DNA of 64,000 nt from Planctomycetota bacterium (GTDB lineage Bacteria; Planctomycetota; Phycisphaerae; Phycisphaerales; SM1A02), in the NCBI GenBank assembly GCA_016872835.1, contig VGYX01000008.1, positions 1 through 64,000 on the forward strand. The letters run 5' to 3'. Shown piece after piece: positions 21,649 through 31,462 of the stretch. Position 1 is the first letter of the stretch; each line of letters opens with the position of its first letter. Below the pieces are notes generated by a model. The model was given only the letters and a program-made list of their open reading frames with translations. It made no database searches and had not been told where the DNA came from. Both the position numbers and the translations under genes were made by a program.

Positions 21649-21688
21649 GCCCGACCCGAGCCTCGCTGCTTGGGTCGGGCTGTTTTTG
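21649..21688 (+). terminator. Rho-independent terminator
   Basis: GCCCGACCCGAG-cctcgctg-CTTGGGTCGGGC followed by TGTTTTTGTG. Confidence 0.88.
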
Positions 21689-21709
21689 TGAGCACTACAC
21701 TCTGTGCCC

Positions 21710-23068
21710 ATGTCGCAGGGCGTCGGCACCGAGATCGCGAACACGGGTTGGCTGCGCACGGCCGCTCGTGTCTCGCTGCCGGAAGTGCACGCGAGCGTGC
21801 CTGTGGCGCGGGCCGGAGGATTCTGGCGCACGATGGCGGCGTTCGCGGGGCCTGGACTGCTGGTCTCGGTCGGCTACATGGATCCGGGCAACTGGGCCAC
21901 CGATCTCGCGGGCGGAGCGCGCTTCGGCTACGCGTTGCTGAGCGTGATCCTGCTGAGCAACGGCATGGCGATCCTCCTGCAGCATCTCTCGGTGAAGCTG
22001 GGTGTGGTGGCCGAGCGCGATCTGGCGCAGGCCTGCCGCGACAGCTCCGGCCGAGCGTGGGGATTCGCGCAGTGGGGGCTGTGCGAGGTCGCCATCGCCG
22101 CCTGTGACATGGCCGAGGTGATCGGTTCCGCGATCGCGCTGAATCTGCTCTTCGGCATTCCGTTGGTGGTCGGCGTTCTCATCACGGTGTTCGACGTGAT
22201 GGTGGTGCTGCTGCTGCAGAGCCGGGGATTCCGCATCCTTGAGTGCATCGTCGGCGGACTCGTGGCCACGATCGGTGCGTGCTTCGCCTACGAGCTCGTG
22301 GTGTCGAATCCTGCGTGGTCGGCCGTGGTCGGTGGACTTCTCCCCACGCCGGCGATCGTGACCGATCCATCGATGCTGTACATCGCGATCGGGATTCTGG
22401 GCGCCACGGTGATGCCGCACAACCTGTACCTGCACTCCAGCGTGGTGCAGACGCGCGCCTATGAACGCACCGAGGAAGGCAAGGCACGCGCGGTGCGCTT
22501 CGCCACGATCGACTCCACGGTGTCGTTGCTCTTCGCGTTCCTGATCAACGCGGCGATCCTGGTGCTCGCGGCAGCGGTGTTCCACGGCACCGAGCACGCG
22601 GGGGTGGCCGACATCAGCGATGCCTACCGGCTGCTGTCGCCGGCGCTTGGCATTCCCGCCGCCAGCACCCTGTTCGCCGTGGCGCTGCTGGCGAGCGGGC
22701 AGGCGAGCACGCTGACAGGCACGCTGGCTGGTCAGATCGTGATGGAGGGATTCCTGGATCTGCGCCTGAAGCCGTGGATGCGGCGGCTTGTCACGCGACT
22801 CGTGGCGGTGGTGCCCGCGGTCATCGTGGCCGCGCTCGCCGGCGAGCAGGGGGTGGGCCAACTGCTGATCCTGAGCCAGGTGATCCTGTCGATGCAGCTC
22901 GGATTCGCGGTGGTGCCGCTGGTGCGCTACACGAGCGATCGAGCGAAGATGGGGCGATTCGCCAACGGACCGACGCTCGCGGCGATCGCGTGGACGATCG
23001 CAGCCGTCATCGTCGGCTTGAACGTGTACCTGCTGGCGCAGACGGCGCGCGAGTGGCTTGCAGCCTGA
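21710..23068 (+). CDS. mntH: Nramp-family divalent metal (Mn/Fe) transporter
   Basis: [18 protein letters not shown] and [19 protein letters not shown] hallmark motifs; about 11 TM segments. Confidence 0.92.
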   Translation: MSQGVGTEIANTGWLRTAARVSLPEVHASVPVARAGGFWRTMAAFAGPGLLVSVGYMDPGNWATDLAGGARFGYALLSVILLSNGMAILLQHLSVKLGVVAERDLAQACRDSSGRAWGFAQWGLCEVAIAACDMAEVIGSAIALNLLFGIPLVVGVLITVFDVMVVLLLQSRGFRILECIVGGLVATIGACFAYELVVSNPAWSAVVGGLLPTPAIVTDPSMLYIAIGILGATVMPHNLYLHSSVVQTRAYERTEEGKARAVRFATIDSTVSLLFAFLINAAILVLAAAVFHGTEHAGVADISDAYRLLSPALGIPAASTLFAVALLASGQASTLTGTLAGQIVMEGFLDLRLKPWMRRLVTRLVAVVPAVIVAALAGEQGVGQLLILSQVILSMQLGFAVVPLVRYTSDRAKMGRFANGPTLAAIAWTIAAVIVGLNVYLLAQTAREWLAA

Positions 23069-23071
23069 GCG

Positions 23072-25042
23072 TCAGCCGGTCTCGACCTTGCGTAGCCAGG
23101 CTTCCTCGTGCGCGGCAAGGTCGGCTTCCAACTTTTCGCGCTCCTTCACCAACTTGTCCAACTTGACGCGGTCGCGGGCAAGTGCGGGGCTCGCAAGTTC
23201 GTCGTCGATCTGCGTGCGGCGCGCGGTGAACTTGGCGATGGCCGCCTCCAGATCTTCCGAGCTGCGGTTGTCGAGCGGTGAGCGCTTCGGCTTGGGCGCG
23301 GGCTTCGATGGCGCGGCGCTCTCCGTGGCCTTGGGCGCGAGTTTCGCTGCGGGTGCCGGTCGCTTCGCGGTCTCCTTCGCGGCCGCCTTCGCCTCTGCGG
23401 CGCGGCGCTCCTCCCACTCGTCGTAGGTTCCGTCGAACACTGTGGCGCCGCCATGACCATCAACCACGATGAGCTTATCGCACGTGCTTGCGAGCAGCGC
23501 GCGATCGTGGCTCACCAGCAGCAGCGCGCCGTCGAATCCGCCGTCGTCGGGATCCATGGCGAGCGCCTCTTCCAGTCGCTCGGCGCTGGGAATGTCGAGA
23601 TGGTTCGTGGGCTCGTCGAGCACGAGCAGGTTGTGACCGCCCGCGACCAGGCCGGCGATCACCGCGCGCGCACGCTCGCCGCCCGAGAGCTCGCCAAGCA
23701 CCTTCTCCTGCTCGCTGCCACTGAACAGGAAGGCGCCAGCCATGTTGCGCGCCTCCTGCTCGGTCAGCTTGGCGCCACCCGGCCGCGCTGGCACCGTGCG
23801 CTGCAGGTGCTGCCAGATGGTGAGCGTGCGGTCGAGATGGTCGTGCGTCTGACGGAACCAGCCCGCGTGCATCTTCGGACTGCGCTTGATGGTGCCGGTG
23901 TCGGGCTCGAGCTCGCCAAGGAGCGTGCGGACGAGCGTGGTCTTGCCGGCGCCATTGGGGCCGATCACGCCGATGCGCTCGCCCGGCGCGATGAACAGGT
24001 CGAGGGCCTTGAAGAGTCGCCGATCCCCAAGCGTCTTGCCGATCTGCTCGGCCACCAGAACCGAATCACCCACGCGCGGGCCACTCGGCAGGCGGATCTG
24101 CATCGAGTCGAGCTCGATCGGCCGTTGCACCAGCTCGTCGCGCTTGAAGCGCTCAAGGCGCGTGGCGCGGCCGCGGGCCTGCTTGGCGCGCTGGCCGGCC
24201 TTGTAGCGAAGGATGTAGCGCTCCTCGCTTCGGATGCGGTCCAGCTGCTTCTCGTGCACACGCATCTGCGTGAGGTGGCGCTCGGCGCGAAGCGCCACGA
24301 ATGCCTCGTAGTTGCCGGGATAGCCGCGGACGCGCCCCTCGTGGATCTCCTCGATGCGGTGCACCACGCGGTCGAGCAGTCGGCGGTCGTGGCTGATCAC
24401 GATCACCGCACCCTTGAAGGTCTCGGCGAGGAAGGTCTCGAGCCACTTGCAGCCCTCGATGTCGAGGTGGTTCGTGGGCTCGTCCAGCATGATCACGTCG
24501 GGGTTCTGCAGCAGCAGCCGGGCGAGGCTGAGTCGCGCCTTCTGGCCGCCGCTGAGTCCGGTGATCGGGATGTCGAATTGGTGGTCCTCGAAGCCGAGGC
24601 CGTGGAGCACCGCGTCGACGAGATGATCGTTGCTCCAGCCACCGCCGCGTTCGATGGCCTCCTCCAGCTCGACCTGCCGGTCCATCAGACGCTGCAACTC
24701 GGCGCCCTCGGCGGTGGCCATGGCCTCGAACACCTCGTCGAGTTCGGTCTTTGCGTGATCGGCTTCGGCCATCGCCTTGGCCGCGGCGCTGCGCAGCGTG
24801 TCGCCGGCGTCGAAGCGATGTTCCTGCGCCATGTAGCCAAGGCGTGTGCCTCGCTGCAGGCTCACGTCGCCCGAGTCGAACTTGGCGGTGCCGCAGAGAA
24901 CCTTCAGCAGGGTGGTCTTGCCGCAGCCGTTGCGGCCCACCAGGCCGACGCGCTCACCGGGCTCGATCGCGATGGTCGCGCCGTCGAGCACCTGCTTCGC
25001 CCCCAAGGTGACGCGGATGTTGGTGGCCGTGACGATGGGCAT
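23072..25042 (-). CDS. ABC-F family ATP-binding protein
   Basis: Start MPIVTATNIRVTLGAKQVLDG; two ABC domains (GRNGCGKTT, LSGGQKARLSLARLL; GPNGAGKTT, LSGGERARAVIAGL) with linker and C-terminal coiled coil; no TM segments. Confidence 0.92.
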   Translation of the reverse strand: MPIVTATNIRVTLGAKQVLDGATIAIEPGERVGLVGRNGCGKTTLLKVLCGTAKFDSGDVSLQRGTRLGYMAQEHRFDAGDTLRSAAAKAMAEADHAKTELDEVFEAMATAEGAELQRLMDRQVELEEAIERGGGWSNDHLVDAVLHGLGFEDHQFDIPITGLSGGQKARLSLARLLLQNPDVIMLDEPTNHLDIEGCKWLETFLAETFKGAVIVISHDRRLLDRVVHRIEEIHEGRVRGYPGNYEAFVALRAERHLTQMRVHEKQLDRIRSEERYILRYKAGQRAKQARGRATRLERFKRDELVQRPIELDSMQIRLPSGPRVGDSVLVAEQIGKTLGDRRLFKALDLFIAPGERIGVIGPNGAGKTTLVRTLLGELEPDTGTIKRSPKMHAGWFRQTHDHLDRTLTIWQHLQRTVPARPGGAKLTEQEARNMAGAFLFSGSEQEKVLGELSGGERARAVIAGLVAGGHNLLVLDEPTNHLDIPSAERLEEALAMDPDDGGFDGALLLVSHDRALLASTCDKLIVVDGHGGATVFDGTYDEWEERRAAEAKAAAKETAKRPAPAAKLAPKATESAAPSKPAPKPKRSPLDNRSSEDLEAAIAKFTARRTQIDDELASPALARDRVKLDKLVKEREKLEADLAAHEEAWLRKVETG

Positions 25043-25082
25043 GGGGAGCTCGGGGCCGAAGGGTGAGGCCGGCCTTGGGAAG

Positions 25083-25156
25083 CGCACGCGGCAGGATTCG
25101 AACCTGCGACCCTCGGTTCCGAAGACCGATGCTCTGATCCGCTGAGCTACGCGTGC
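25083..25156 (-). tRNA. tRNA-Arg (anticodon UCG); CCA not encoded
   Basis: Reverse complement GCACGCGTAGCTCAGCGGATCAGAGCATCGGTCTTCGGAACCGAGGGTCGCAGGTTCGAATCCTGCCGCGTGCG folds as cloverleaf; acceptor GCACGCG/CGCGTGC; anticodon loop CTTCGGA; GGTTCGAATCC T-arm. Confidence 0.93.
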
Positions 25157-25322
25157 GGGAGAGGGAACAAGTGTACCGATGTGGGGGGGGCAAGCCGCCG
25201 GCCGCGGGAATTTCTCAACGAAATCGAGGATGGGGTGAGCGGTGTCCCCCGGGGATCTCGTTTCGCTGGGTGGAGCGGCTGCATGGAGCGGCCGCATGGG
25301 ATGCCCCGTCAGGAGGTTCGCG

Positions 25323-25574
25323 ATGTCACGTCTGCATGGATCCGTCGTTTCGCCCGCGCTGGCGCTTGGCCTGCTGGCTGCGTCGGCGCAGGCGCAGTGC
25401 GAGAATCCGACCGCCTACACCATGCCCGGCGCGCCCTCGTCGCCGCAAGGCCTGAGTCACTTCAACACGAGGCATCTTCCTGCCGCGGACGCGCGGCGGG
25501 TCCACTCCCAAGCCCCTCGGCGTTCACGCGCCGGGGGGCTTTCATGTCGCTTGGGCGCTTCGAGCCGGTTGTGA
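25323..25574 (+). pseudogene. Signal-peptide-bearing short ORF, probable remnant of a secreted-protein gene
   Basis: MSRLHGSVVSPALALGLLAASAQAQCENPTAYTMPGAPSSPQG..., then low-confidence sequence; a strong terminator sits inside the nominal 3' end. Confidence 0.4.
25510..25543 (+). terminator. Rho-independent terminator
   Basis: 13-bp stem AAGCCCCTCGGCG-ttcacg-CGCCGGGGGGCTT (one T-G pair) followed by TC. Confidence 0.7.
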
Positions 25575-25677
25575 TGGCATGCATTCCATGCAATTCACTT
25601 GACCTCGACCGATTTGGGGGCATAATGCGGCCGCGTCCCTTCCAAGACCGGCAAGAGCCAAAAAACTGCAGTTCGCT

Positions 25678-27603
25678 ATGCCTGCAACTTCTCAACAGCA
25701 CGATCCATCCCGTCGCTGCTTTCTCCGTGCCTCGGCCGTGGTCTGCGCGTCGGCGTGGTTGCCGGTGTTCCGCGTGTTGCCTGGCACGGCGATGGCCGAC
25801 TCGGGTGGTGGCGGCTGTCCGGAGCCGCCGAACTTTCCCGCGAGCATCGCGGTGTTCAAGCAGGCCTACCGCAACTGGTCCGGCGAGATCTCGATCGACG
25901 CCATCTGGACCGCCACCGCGGCAACGCCGCAGGACGTGGTGACACTCGCGAACTGGGCGCACGCCAACGGCTGGCGCATTCGTGCTCGCGGCGTGGCGCA
26001 CACCTGGTCGCCGATCAGCGTCGACCCTGACGCGACATGCGACTCGCCGATGCTGTTGGTTGACACCACCACGAATCTCACCGCCGTGTCGGTGGACACG
26101 GGCGCATCGCCGCCCACCGTCACGGCGCAGACGGGCATCTTGATGGAGGCGTTCCACACGGCGCTGCAGGCCGCCGGGCAGGGGGTCACGAACTGTCCCG
26201 GTCCGGGCGATCTGACGCTTGGCGGCGTGTTGGCGATCGATGGCCATGGCGCCTCGGTCCCCGCGGTGGGAGAGACTGCGCTGCCGGGTCACACCTACGG
26301 CACCATCTCGAACCTGCTGCGCGCCGTGACGGCCGTGGTGTGGGATGCCGACACGCAAGCGTACGTGCTGCGATCGTTCCAGCGCTCGGATCCGGAGATG
26401 GCCGCGCTATGCGTGCACTTGGGGCGCGCGTTCCTCGTGGAGGCCACGCTGCAGGTGGGCGCGAACAACCGACTGCGCTGCGAGAGCTATCGAAGTCATT
26501 CAGCGGCCGACTTGTTCGCCGCGCCCGGGTCAGGGTCCACCGGCAAGACATTCAGTGACTTCCTAGACGAGAGTGGTCGTGTGGAGACGATTCTTTTCCC
26601 GTTCACCGACAATCCATGGCTGAAGGTGTGGACCATCACGCCCGAAAAGCCGTTCTGGTCACGGGAGGTCTCCTCGCCGTACAACTATCCATTTACCGAC
26701 AGCATTTCGCCGGAGGTGTCGCAGATCCTGACGGACATCACCGAGGGCGCGGTGTGGCTGACGCCCGCGTTCGGCACGGCGTACGCGCTGGCGGTCGATG
26801 CGGGCCTGACCACGCTTCTGGCGTGGGACCTGTGGGGATGGTCGAAGGACCTGCAGCTGTACATCCGCCCGACCACACTGCGCGTGACCGCCAACGGCTA
26901 TGCCGTGAGCTGCCGACGCGCCGACGTGCAGCGCGTGGTCAGTGAATTTCACGCCAAGTACACCGCGCTGCAGCAGGTCTATCGCGACCGCGGCGAGTAC
27001 CCCATGAACGCGGCCGTGGAGATTCGCGTGTGCGGCCTGGACCGTCCGGAGGACTGTCGGGTACCCGGCGCGCAGGTGCCGCTGCTGTCGGCGTTGCGAC
27101 CGTGGCCGCAGCACCCCGAGTGGGACACCGCGGTGTGGTTCGACATTCTTTCCTTGCCCGGCACGCCTGCCGCGAACCGCTATTACGCCGAGCTTGAGCA
27201 GTGGATCTACGCGAACTACGTGGGCGACTACGCCGGTGTGCGCGTGGAGTGGTCGAAGGGATGGGCCTACACCGACGGCGGCGCGTACATGAACGACGAG
27301 ACGCTGCAGGTGCGCATACCTGCAGCGTTCACCGCCGATACCCCCCTTGGCGCCGACTTCCGCACGGCGGTCGACATGCTCGACCGGCTCGATCCGTTCC
27401 GCATCTTCAGCACGAAGTTCCTGGATCGACTGATGCCGCGCAGCGCCGATCTGAACAGTGACGGCATCGTCGAGAACGATGACCTGTCCCATCTGCTGCT
27501 TGAATGGGGGCCACAGTCAGGCCCCGCCGACCTGAACACGGACCGCTCCGTGGATGGCGGTGACGTCAGCGGCATGATACTGCGCTGGGGCGAGCGAGCC
27601 TGA
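25678..27603 (+). CDS. Tat-exported FAD-linked oxidase (BCO2/cholesterol oxidase type II-like) with C-terminal dockerin-like repeat pair
   Basis: SRRCFLRASAVVCASAW Tat signal; ATPQDVVTLANWAHANGWRIRARGVAHTWSPISV FAD-binding PP-loop/His region; DLTLGGVLAIDGHG; C-terminal ADLNSDGIVENDDLSHLLLEWG and ADLNTDRSVDGGDVSGMILRWG. Confidence 0.82.
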   Translation: MPATSQQHDPSRRCFLRASAVVCASAWLPVFRVLPGTAMADSGGGGCPEPPNFPASIAVFKQAYRNWSGEISIDAIWTATAATPQDVVTLANWAHANGWRIRARGVAHTWSPISVDPDATCDSPMLLVDTTTNLTAVSVDTGASPPTVTAQTGILMEAFHTALQAAGQGVTNCPGPGDLTLGGVLAIDGHGASVPAVGETALPGHTYGTISNLLRAVTAVVWDADTQAYVLRSFQRSDPEMAALCVHLGRAFLVEATLQVGANNRLRCESYRSHSAADLFAAPGSGSTGKTFSDFLDESGRVETILFPFTDNPWLKVWTITPEKPFWSREVSSPYNYPFTDSISPEVSQILTDITEGAVWLTPAFGTAYALAVDAGLTTLLAWDLWGWSKDLQLYIRPTTLRVTANGYAVSCRRADVQRVVSEFHAKYTALQQVYRDRGEYPMNAAVEIRVCGLDRPEDCRVPGAQVPLLSALRPWPQHPEWDTAVWFDILSLPGTPAANRYYAELEQWIYANYVGDYAGVRVEWSKGWAYTDGGAYMNDETLQVRIPAAFTADTPLGADFRTAVDMLDRLDPFRIFSTKFLDRLMPRSADLNSDGIVENDDLSHLLLEWGPQSGPADLNTDRSVDGGDVSGMILRWGERA

Positions 27604-27613
27604 ACCGGCGGCC

Positions 27614-29596
27614 TTAGCCGCCGATGGCACGCAGCGCCGCCGCGCAATCCTTCGCCAGCGGCTCGATGGACAGCGGGCTGCCGACGGCCTTTCGCATCCA
27701 GTAGTCGGGCGTGAAGCTGCCGATGCTGGTGATGCGCTTGGTTTCGGCGGCCAGATCCTTGCCGCGAAGATGCGAGCGGATCTGATGGCTCATCACGTGC
27801 CCAATCGTGTAGTCAGCCAGATAGAGCGGATGACCCACCATGTGCTGGTAGGCCGCCAGAATGCGGTACGGGTCCTTGCCGAAGTGCGGCTCGTAGAAGC
27901 GTGTCCACAGGCGCTCGGCGATGGCCAGCACCTGGTCGCGCAACTGCTCGGGCGTGGCCGTGGGGTTCGTGTAGATCCAGCGCCAGGTGTGCAGTTCCAG
28001 CAGGCTGGGGCCAGCGATTTGGAACGCGGCGAGCATTGTGGCGAGGCTGTCCACATGGAAGGCACGCGCGGTCTGCTCCTTCGTTTCAAGGCCAAGCACT
28101 TGGCGGCCCATGGACTGGTACAGGAACGCGAACGCCTCGGTGCATGCCGTGTTCGGCACGCCGCGCAGCAGCGGCCGCGGCGCGAAGTGCGTGCTGCAGA
28201 GCTGCTCCAGATTGTGGCCGAGCTCGTGCATGGCGGTGTCGAAGCCATCCCAGCCCATTTCAGCGTCGAGGCGGCTGGTGCGTAGCCATGCGCCGTACTC
28301 GGGCATGCCCGGACGCATGGCGTGGCCGCTGCCGCGAGCGATCTCGACGCGGATGCGCGAGCCGAGGAACTCCGCCTCGTCGGGCTTGAAGCCGAGGCCC
28401 TTGAGCACCTCGGGCAGCTTGCGCTCGAAGGCCTTCTCGTCGGAGAACAGGCGCTTCACCGCCGCGTTCATCTCCTCGGCGGGCTTCACCTCGGCGATGT
28501 CCTCGAAGTAGATGTCCTGCGGCTCGAGTTCGCGGCCGAGCCGCGTGCGCAGCCATGCCGCCGCTTTCGCCATGACGGGGTGCCCGAGCAGGTCGGTGAG
28601 CAGGCGCTCCACCTCGGTCTCCGGGATCTCGCGGTCGAGATCGAACTTGCGCGCGATCGCGGTGGGCGCTTCGGGGTACAGGCGGTCGAACTCGAACGCG
28701 AGGTCGCGGTGCGCAAGCCAGTGCGCGTAGCGCTGTGGGCCGTGCAGGTTCGTGGCTAGCTTGCCGTCAAGCGTGTTCCTCTCGCTGTCCCAGTCGAGCA
28801 CGTTCGAGCCATCGATCACACTCGCTGGGATGGTGCCGTCGATGTGTCGCGCCATGACCCACATGAGCGCGCGCTGGCGCGCGAGACCGTTCGCAGGATC
28901 ACCGTAGTTCGCCTTCACCTCCTCGCGCACCAGCCAGTGCGCCAGCAGCTTGCGCCCGGCGGGCAGCCATCGTTTTCCCGAGCCGTCCACGAGCGTCTCG
29001 ACCGGCACATGGAATCCAGACACGAACACGCTCGCCTCATGGCCGATGCGGCGCGCACGCTCGCTGAGCGCGGCGGGAATGCGCGGGCCGAAGCTTTGCG
29101 CCAGCCGTGACTCCGCCCAACGGTCCACGCTCCATGCGCCGCCTTGCTTCAGCATCTCGGCCAGATCGCTGCGCGGGAAATTCAACAGCGCGAGAAAGCC
29201 CACCTTCTGTCGGTACAGTTGGTCGGAAAGATCGGGAGCGGGATCGAACTTCGCCAGCACATCGTCCACGCCGGCCACGTTGTCGGTGCGCACGTCGGTC
29301 CACCAGCGCAAGTCGCGGCGGATCTCGTAGAGATGGCCGCTCACGCTTGTCATCGCGCGTTCGAGCCGGTCGAGCAGGCGCGTACGGGCCTCGCCGGGCG
29401 GCGCGAAGTTCGCGGCGCAGAATTCGGCGAAGGCGATGGCGTCGCCATCGTCGACGGTCCAACGCGCCGCGACCTGCTGCACACCGCGCATCGCCGCGGC
29501 CCGCACCGACTCGCCGTGACGTTCCACGATCCCCTCGATGGCGTGCTGGCTGGCGGAGGCGTCGATCGCGGGGGGTGTTGCTTCGGCGAGGCTCAT
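27614..29596 (-). CDS. Zinc metallopeptidase, M3-like (HExxH)
   Basis: FDTAMHELGHNLEQL active-site motif; start at MSLAEATPP; long soluble helical protein. Confidence 0.75.
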   Translation of the reverse strand: MSLAEATPPAIDASASQHAIEGIVERHGESVRAAAMRGVQQVAARWTVDDGDAIAFAEFCAANFAPPGEARTRLLDRLERAMTSVSGHLYEIRRDLRWWTDVRTDNVAGVDDVLAKFDPAPDLSDQLYRQKVGFLALLNFPRSDLAEMLKQGGAWSVDRWAESRLAQSFGPRIPAALSERARRIGHEASVFVSGFHVPVETLVDGSGKRWLPAGRKLLAHWLVREEVKANYGDPANGLARQRALMWVMARHIDGTIPASVIDGSNVLDWDSERNTLDGKLATNLHGPQRYAHWLAHRDLAFEFDRLYPEAPTAIARKFDLDREIPETEVERLLTDLLGHPVMAKAAAWLRTRLGRELEPQDIYFEDIAEVKPAEEMNAAVKRLFSDEKAFERKLPEVLKGLGFKPDEAEFLGSRIRVEIARGSGHAMRPGMPEYGAWLRTSRLDAEMGWDGFDTAMHELGHNLEQLCSTHFAPRPLLRGVPNTACTEAFAFLYQSMGRQVLGLETKEQTARAFHVDSLATMLAAFQIAGPSLLELHTWRWIYTNPTATPEQLRDQVLAIAERLWTRFYEPHFGKDPYRILAAYQHMVGHPLYLADYTIGHVMSHQIRSHLRGKDLAAETKRITSIGSFTPDYWMRKAVGSPLSIEPLAKDCAAALRAIGG

Positions 29597-29636
29597 GCGC
29601 GAATCTGTACCACGCGGCCCCACTGGGGACCAGCGA

Positions 29637-30548
29637 TCAGCCACCTATCGCGGCGCGCAACTTGCCTTGGAACTGCTCGATCGTCGGGATGAAGTGGCCC
29701 AGAAGTCCGCGCTGCATGTCGACTTCCATGCAGATCACCATCACGATCGTGAAGGCGATCATGCCGAGCAGGCACGCGGCGAAGCGCGTGGCCCATGTTC
29801 GGTCGCGATCCGACGAGGCCATCTGCAGCAGGATGCTCGCGATCGCGCTCACACCCATGAGCGCGACCATCCAACGCTGCGCGAGAAAGACCGGCTCGAG
29901 CGGATCGAGCAGCAGCGCGAGTGCGGCCGCAGTGATGACGTAGCGCACGCCGTGGTGCCGCCATGCGTGCAGTACGGTGCTTGGATCGACCCACGCGGGC
30001 AGATCGCCGTGCAGGATGCGGCCCACGTTGCGGCGGAACGACAGGATCGACGTCTCGCCCTGCGTGGTCTGTGGTCCGGCGTTCGTGGCTGCGGTCTCGC
30101 CATGCACCACGTGTCTGCGCTTCGCGACATCCGCCTGCCGCTCCGCCTCGGCCCCCTCCGACGCCGCCTTCTGCAGTTCGGATTGCGCGCCGGCCCGCTT
30201 CAGGTCGGGTCTCGGACGACTCGTCCAGGCGCAGAACTCCACACCGGACTCGGTGAGCAGCAGACGATCGCGCTGCTCGCGATACTCCATCAGGCTGATC
30301 CATCCACCCTTGATCGAGCGGCGCATGCGCGCCAGCGACGTGTGATGCACGCGCAGGGCACGGACCACGGGCGGCTCGAACAGCCCGTCGAACTCCCAGC
30401 CCTCGCACCAATCCTCGGTGCCTCCGGGCGCGATGCGGTCCTCGACATCCAGATGGCCCGACGCGACCAGCAGCGGTAGTCGACTCTCGGGCACCGCGTC
30501 GTGACGCGGACCATCCTCGCACCAGATTCGATAGAGCCGCTCACCCAC
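29637..30548 (-). CDS. Hypothetical membrane protein
   Basis: Coherent ORF with hydrophobic segments VRYVITAAALALLL, WMVALMGVSAIASILLQM, LLGMIAFTIVMVICM. Confidence 0.6.
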   Translation of the reverse strand: MGERLYRIWCEDGPRHDAVPESRLPLLVASGHLDVEDRIAPGGTEDWCEGWEFDGLFEPPVVRALRVHHTSLARMRRSIKGGWISLMEYREQRDRLLLTESGVEFCAWTSRPRPDLKRAGAQSELQKAASEGAEAERQADVAKRRHVVHGETAATNAGPQTTQGETSILSFRRNVGRILHGDLPAWVDPSTVLHAWRHHGVRYVITAAALALLLDPLEPVFLAQRWMVALMGVSAIASILLQMASSDRDRTWATRFAACLLGMIAFTIVMVICMEVDMQRGLLGHFIPTIEQFQGKLRAAIGG

Positions 30549-30601
30549 AGGACGGAATTGATTCTAACACATGGCCCCGAGCCCGCGCGTAGTCTTGCGG
30601 C

Positions 30602-30937
30602 ATGGTTCCGAGGATCTCCGCATCGATCGCCGTGCTCATGCTGCTGTGTGCCTGCGAGTCGCGCTATCAGGAAAACTGGGGTCGACTGAAGGTCGGCATG
30701 ACGCAGGTGCAGGTGGAGGATCTGCTTGGCGAACCAAGCAGTCGCTACGAGGCTCGCACCGACCAGGGCAAGGTGATCGTGCCGGAGACGCGCTGGCAGT
30801 ACGGCGACAACCTGAGCACGCTGGCCACGGGCGTGGTGTTTCCCACGGACGCTGACGCGCGCGCCTGGGCCGTCTACTTCGACGCGGAGGGGCGCGTGAG
30901 CCGTTTCCGCGCGGCGGAATGGGCGCAGGGTCGTTGA
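30602..30937 (+). CDS. SmpA/OmlA (BamE)-like small lipoprotein
   Basis: IAVLMLLCAC lipobox; WGRLKVGMTQVQVEDLLGEPSSRYE typical of SmpA/OmlA-like domains. Confidence 0.7.
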   Translation: MVPRISASIAVLMLLCACESRYQENWGRLKVGMTQVQVEDLLGEPSSRYEARTDQGKVIVPETRWQYGDNLSTLATGVVFPTDADARAWAVYFDAEGRVSRFRAAEWAQGR

Positions 30938-30952
30938 GCGAAGTCGACGCCG

Positions 30953-31462
30953 ATGCCACTGGGTCCTGAAGCATTGCTGCGTCGGCTGGAGGCCGCTGGG
31001 TTCACCGACGAGGCCTCGGACCTGCGGACATCGGGCTCGTTGGAGCATGTCGAGGCAGGCGAATCGGAGAGCGAGGACGGCCTGCCGGATCGACTCGGCC
31101 CCTTCGAGATCGTGGGCGAGCTTGGGCAGGGCGGCTACGGCGTGGTGCTGCTGGGCACGCAGCATCGGCCGGTGCGGCGACTGGCCGCCGTGAAACTGCT
31201 GAAGCGGGGCATGGACAGCCGGAGCGTGCTTGCGCGATTCCGTGCGGAACAGCAGGCGCTGGGTCGCGCCGACGTGCGCAGTGACGTCTGGTCGCTCGGC
31301 GTGATTTTGGGCGAGTTGCTGGCGGGCGTGCGGCCGCTCGATCGCGAGCCCGCGCGCGGCGCGGATAGACGGGTGGATGCCGGCGTGTTCGTTCGTCCCT
31401 CGGAGCGCTTCCATCGATGGACGGGGCTGGATGCGTCCGCGGCCCCGCGGCGCGCTGCATGA
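30953..31462 (+). pseudogene. Internally deleted Hanks-type Ser/Thr protein kinase remnant
   Basis: LGPFEIVGELGQGGYGVVLLGTQHRPVRRLAAVKLLKRGMDSRSVLARFRAEQQAL (subdomains I-III) joined directly to RADVRSDVWSLGVILGELLAGVRPLD (subdomain IX); HRDLKxxN and DFG absent. Confidence 0.8.

Noticed and set aside
22774-25066. Plus-strand ORFs antisense to the ABC-F gene, including 23453..25066 (537 aa)
   Set aside because: ABC-F has two complete ATPase domains on the minus strand; the antisense ORF has no domain logic.
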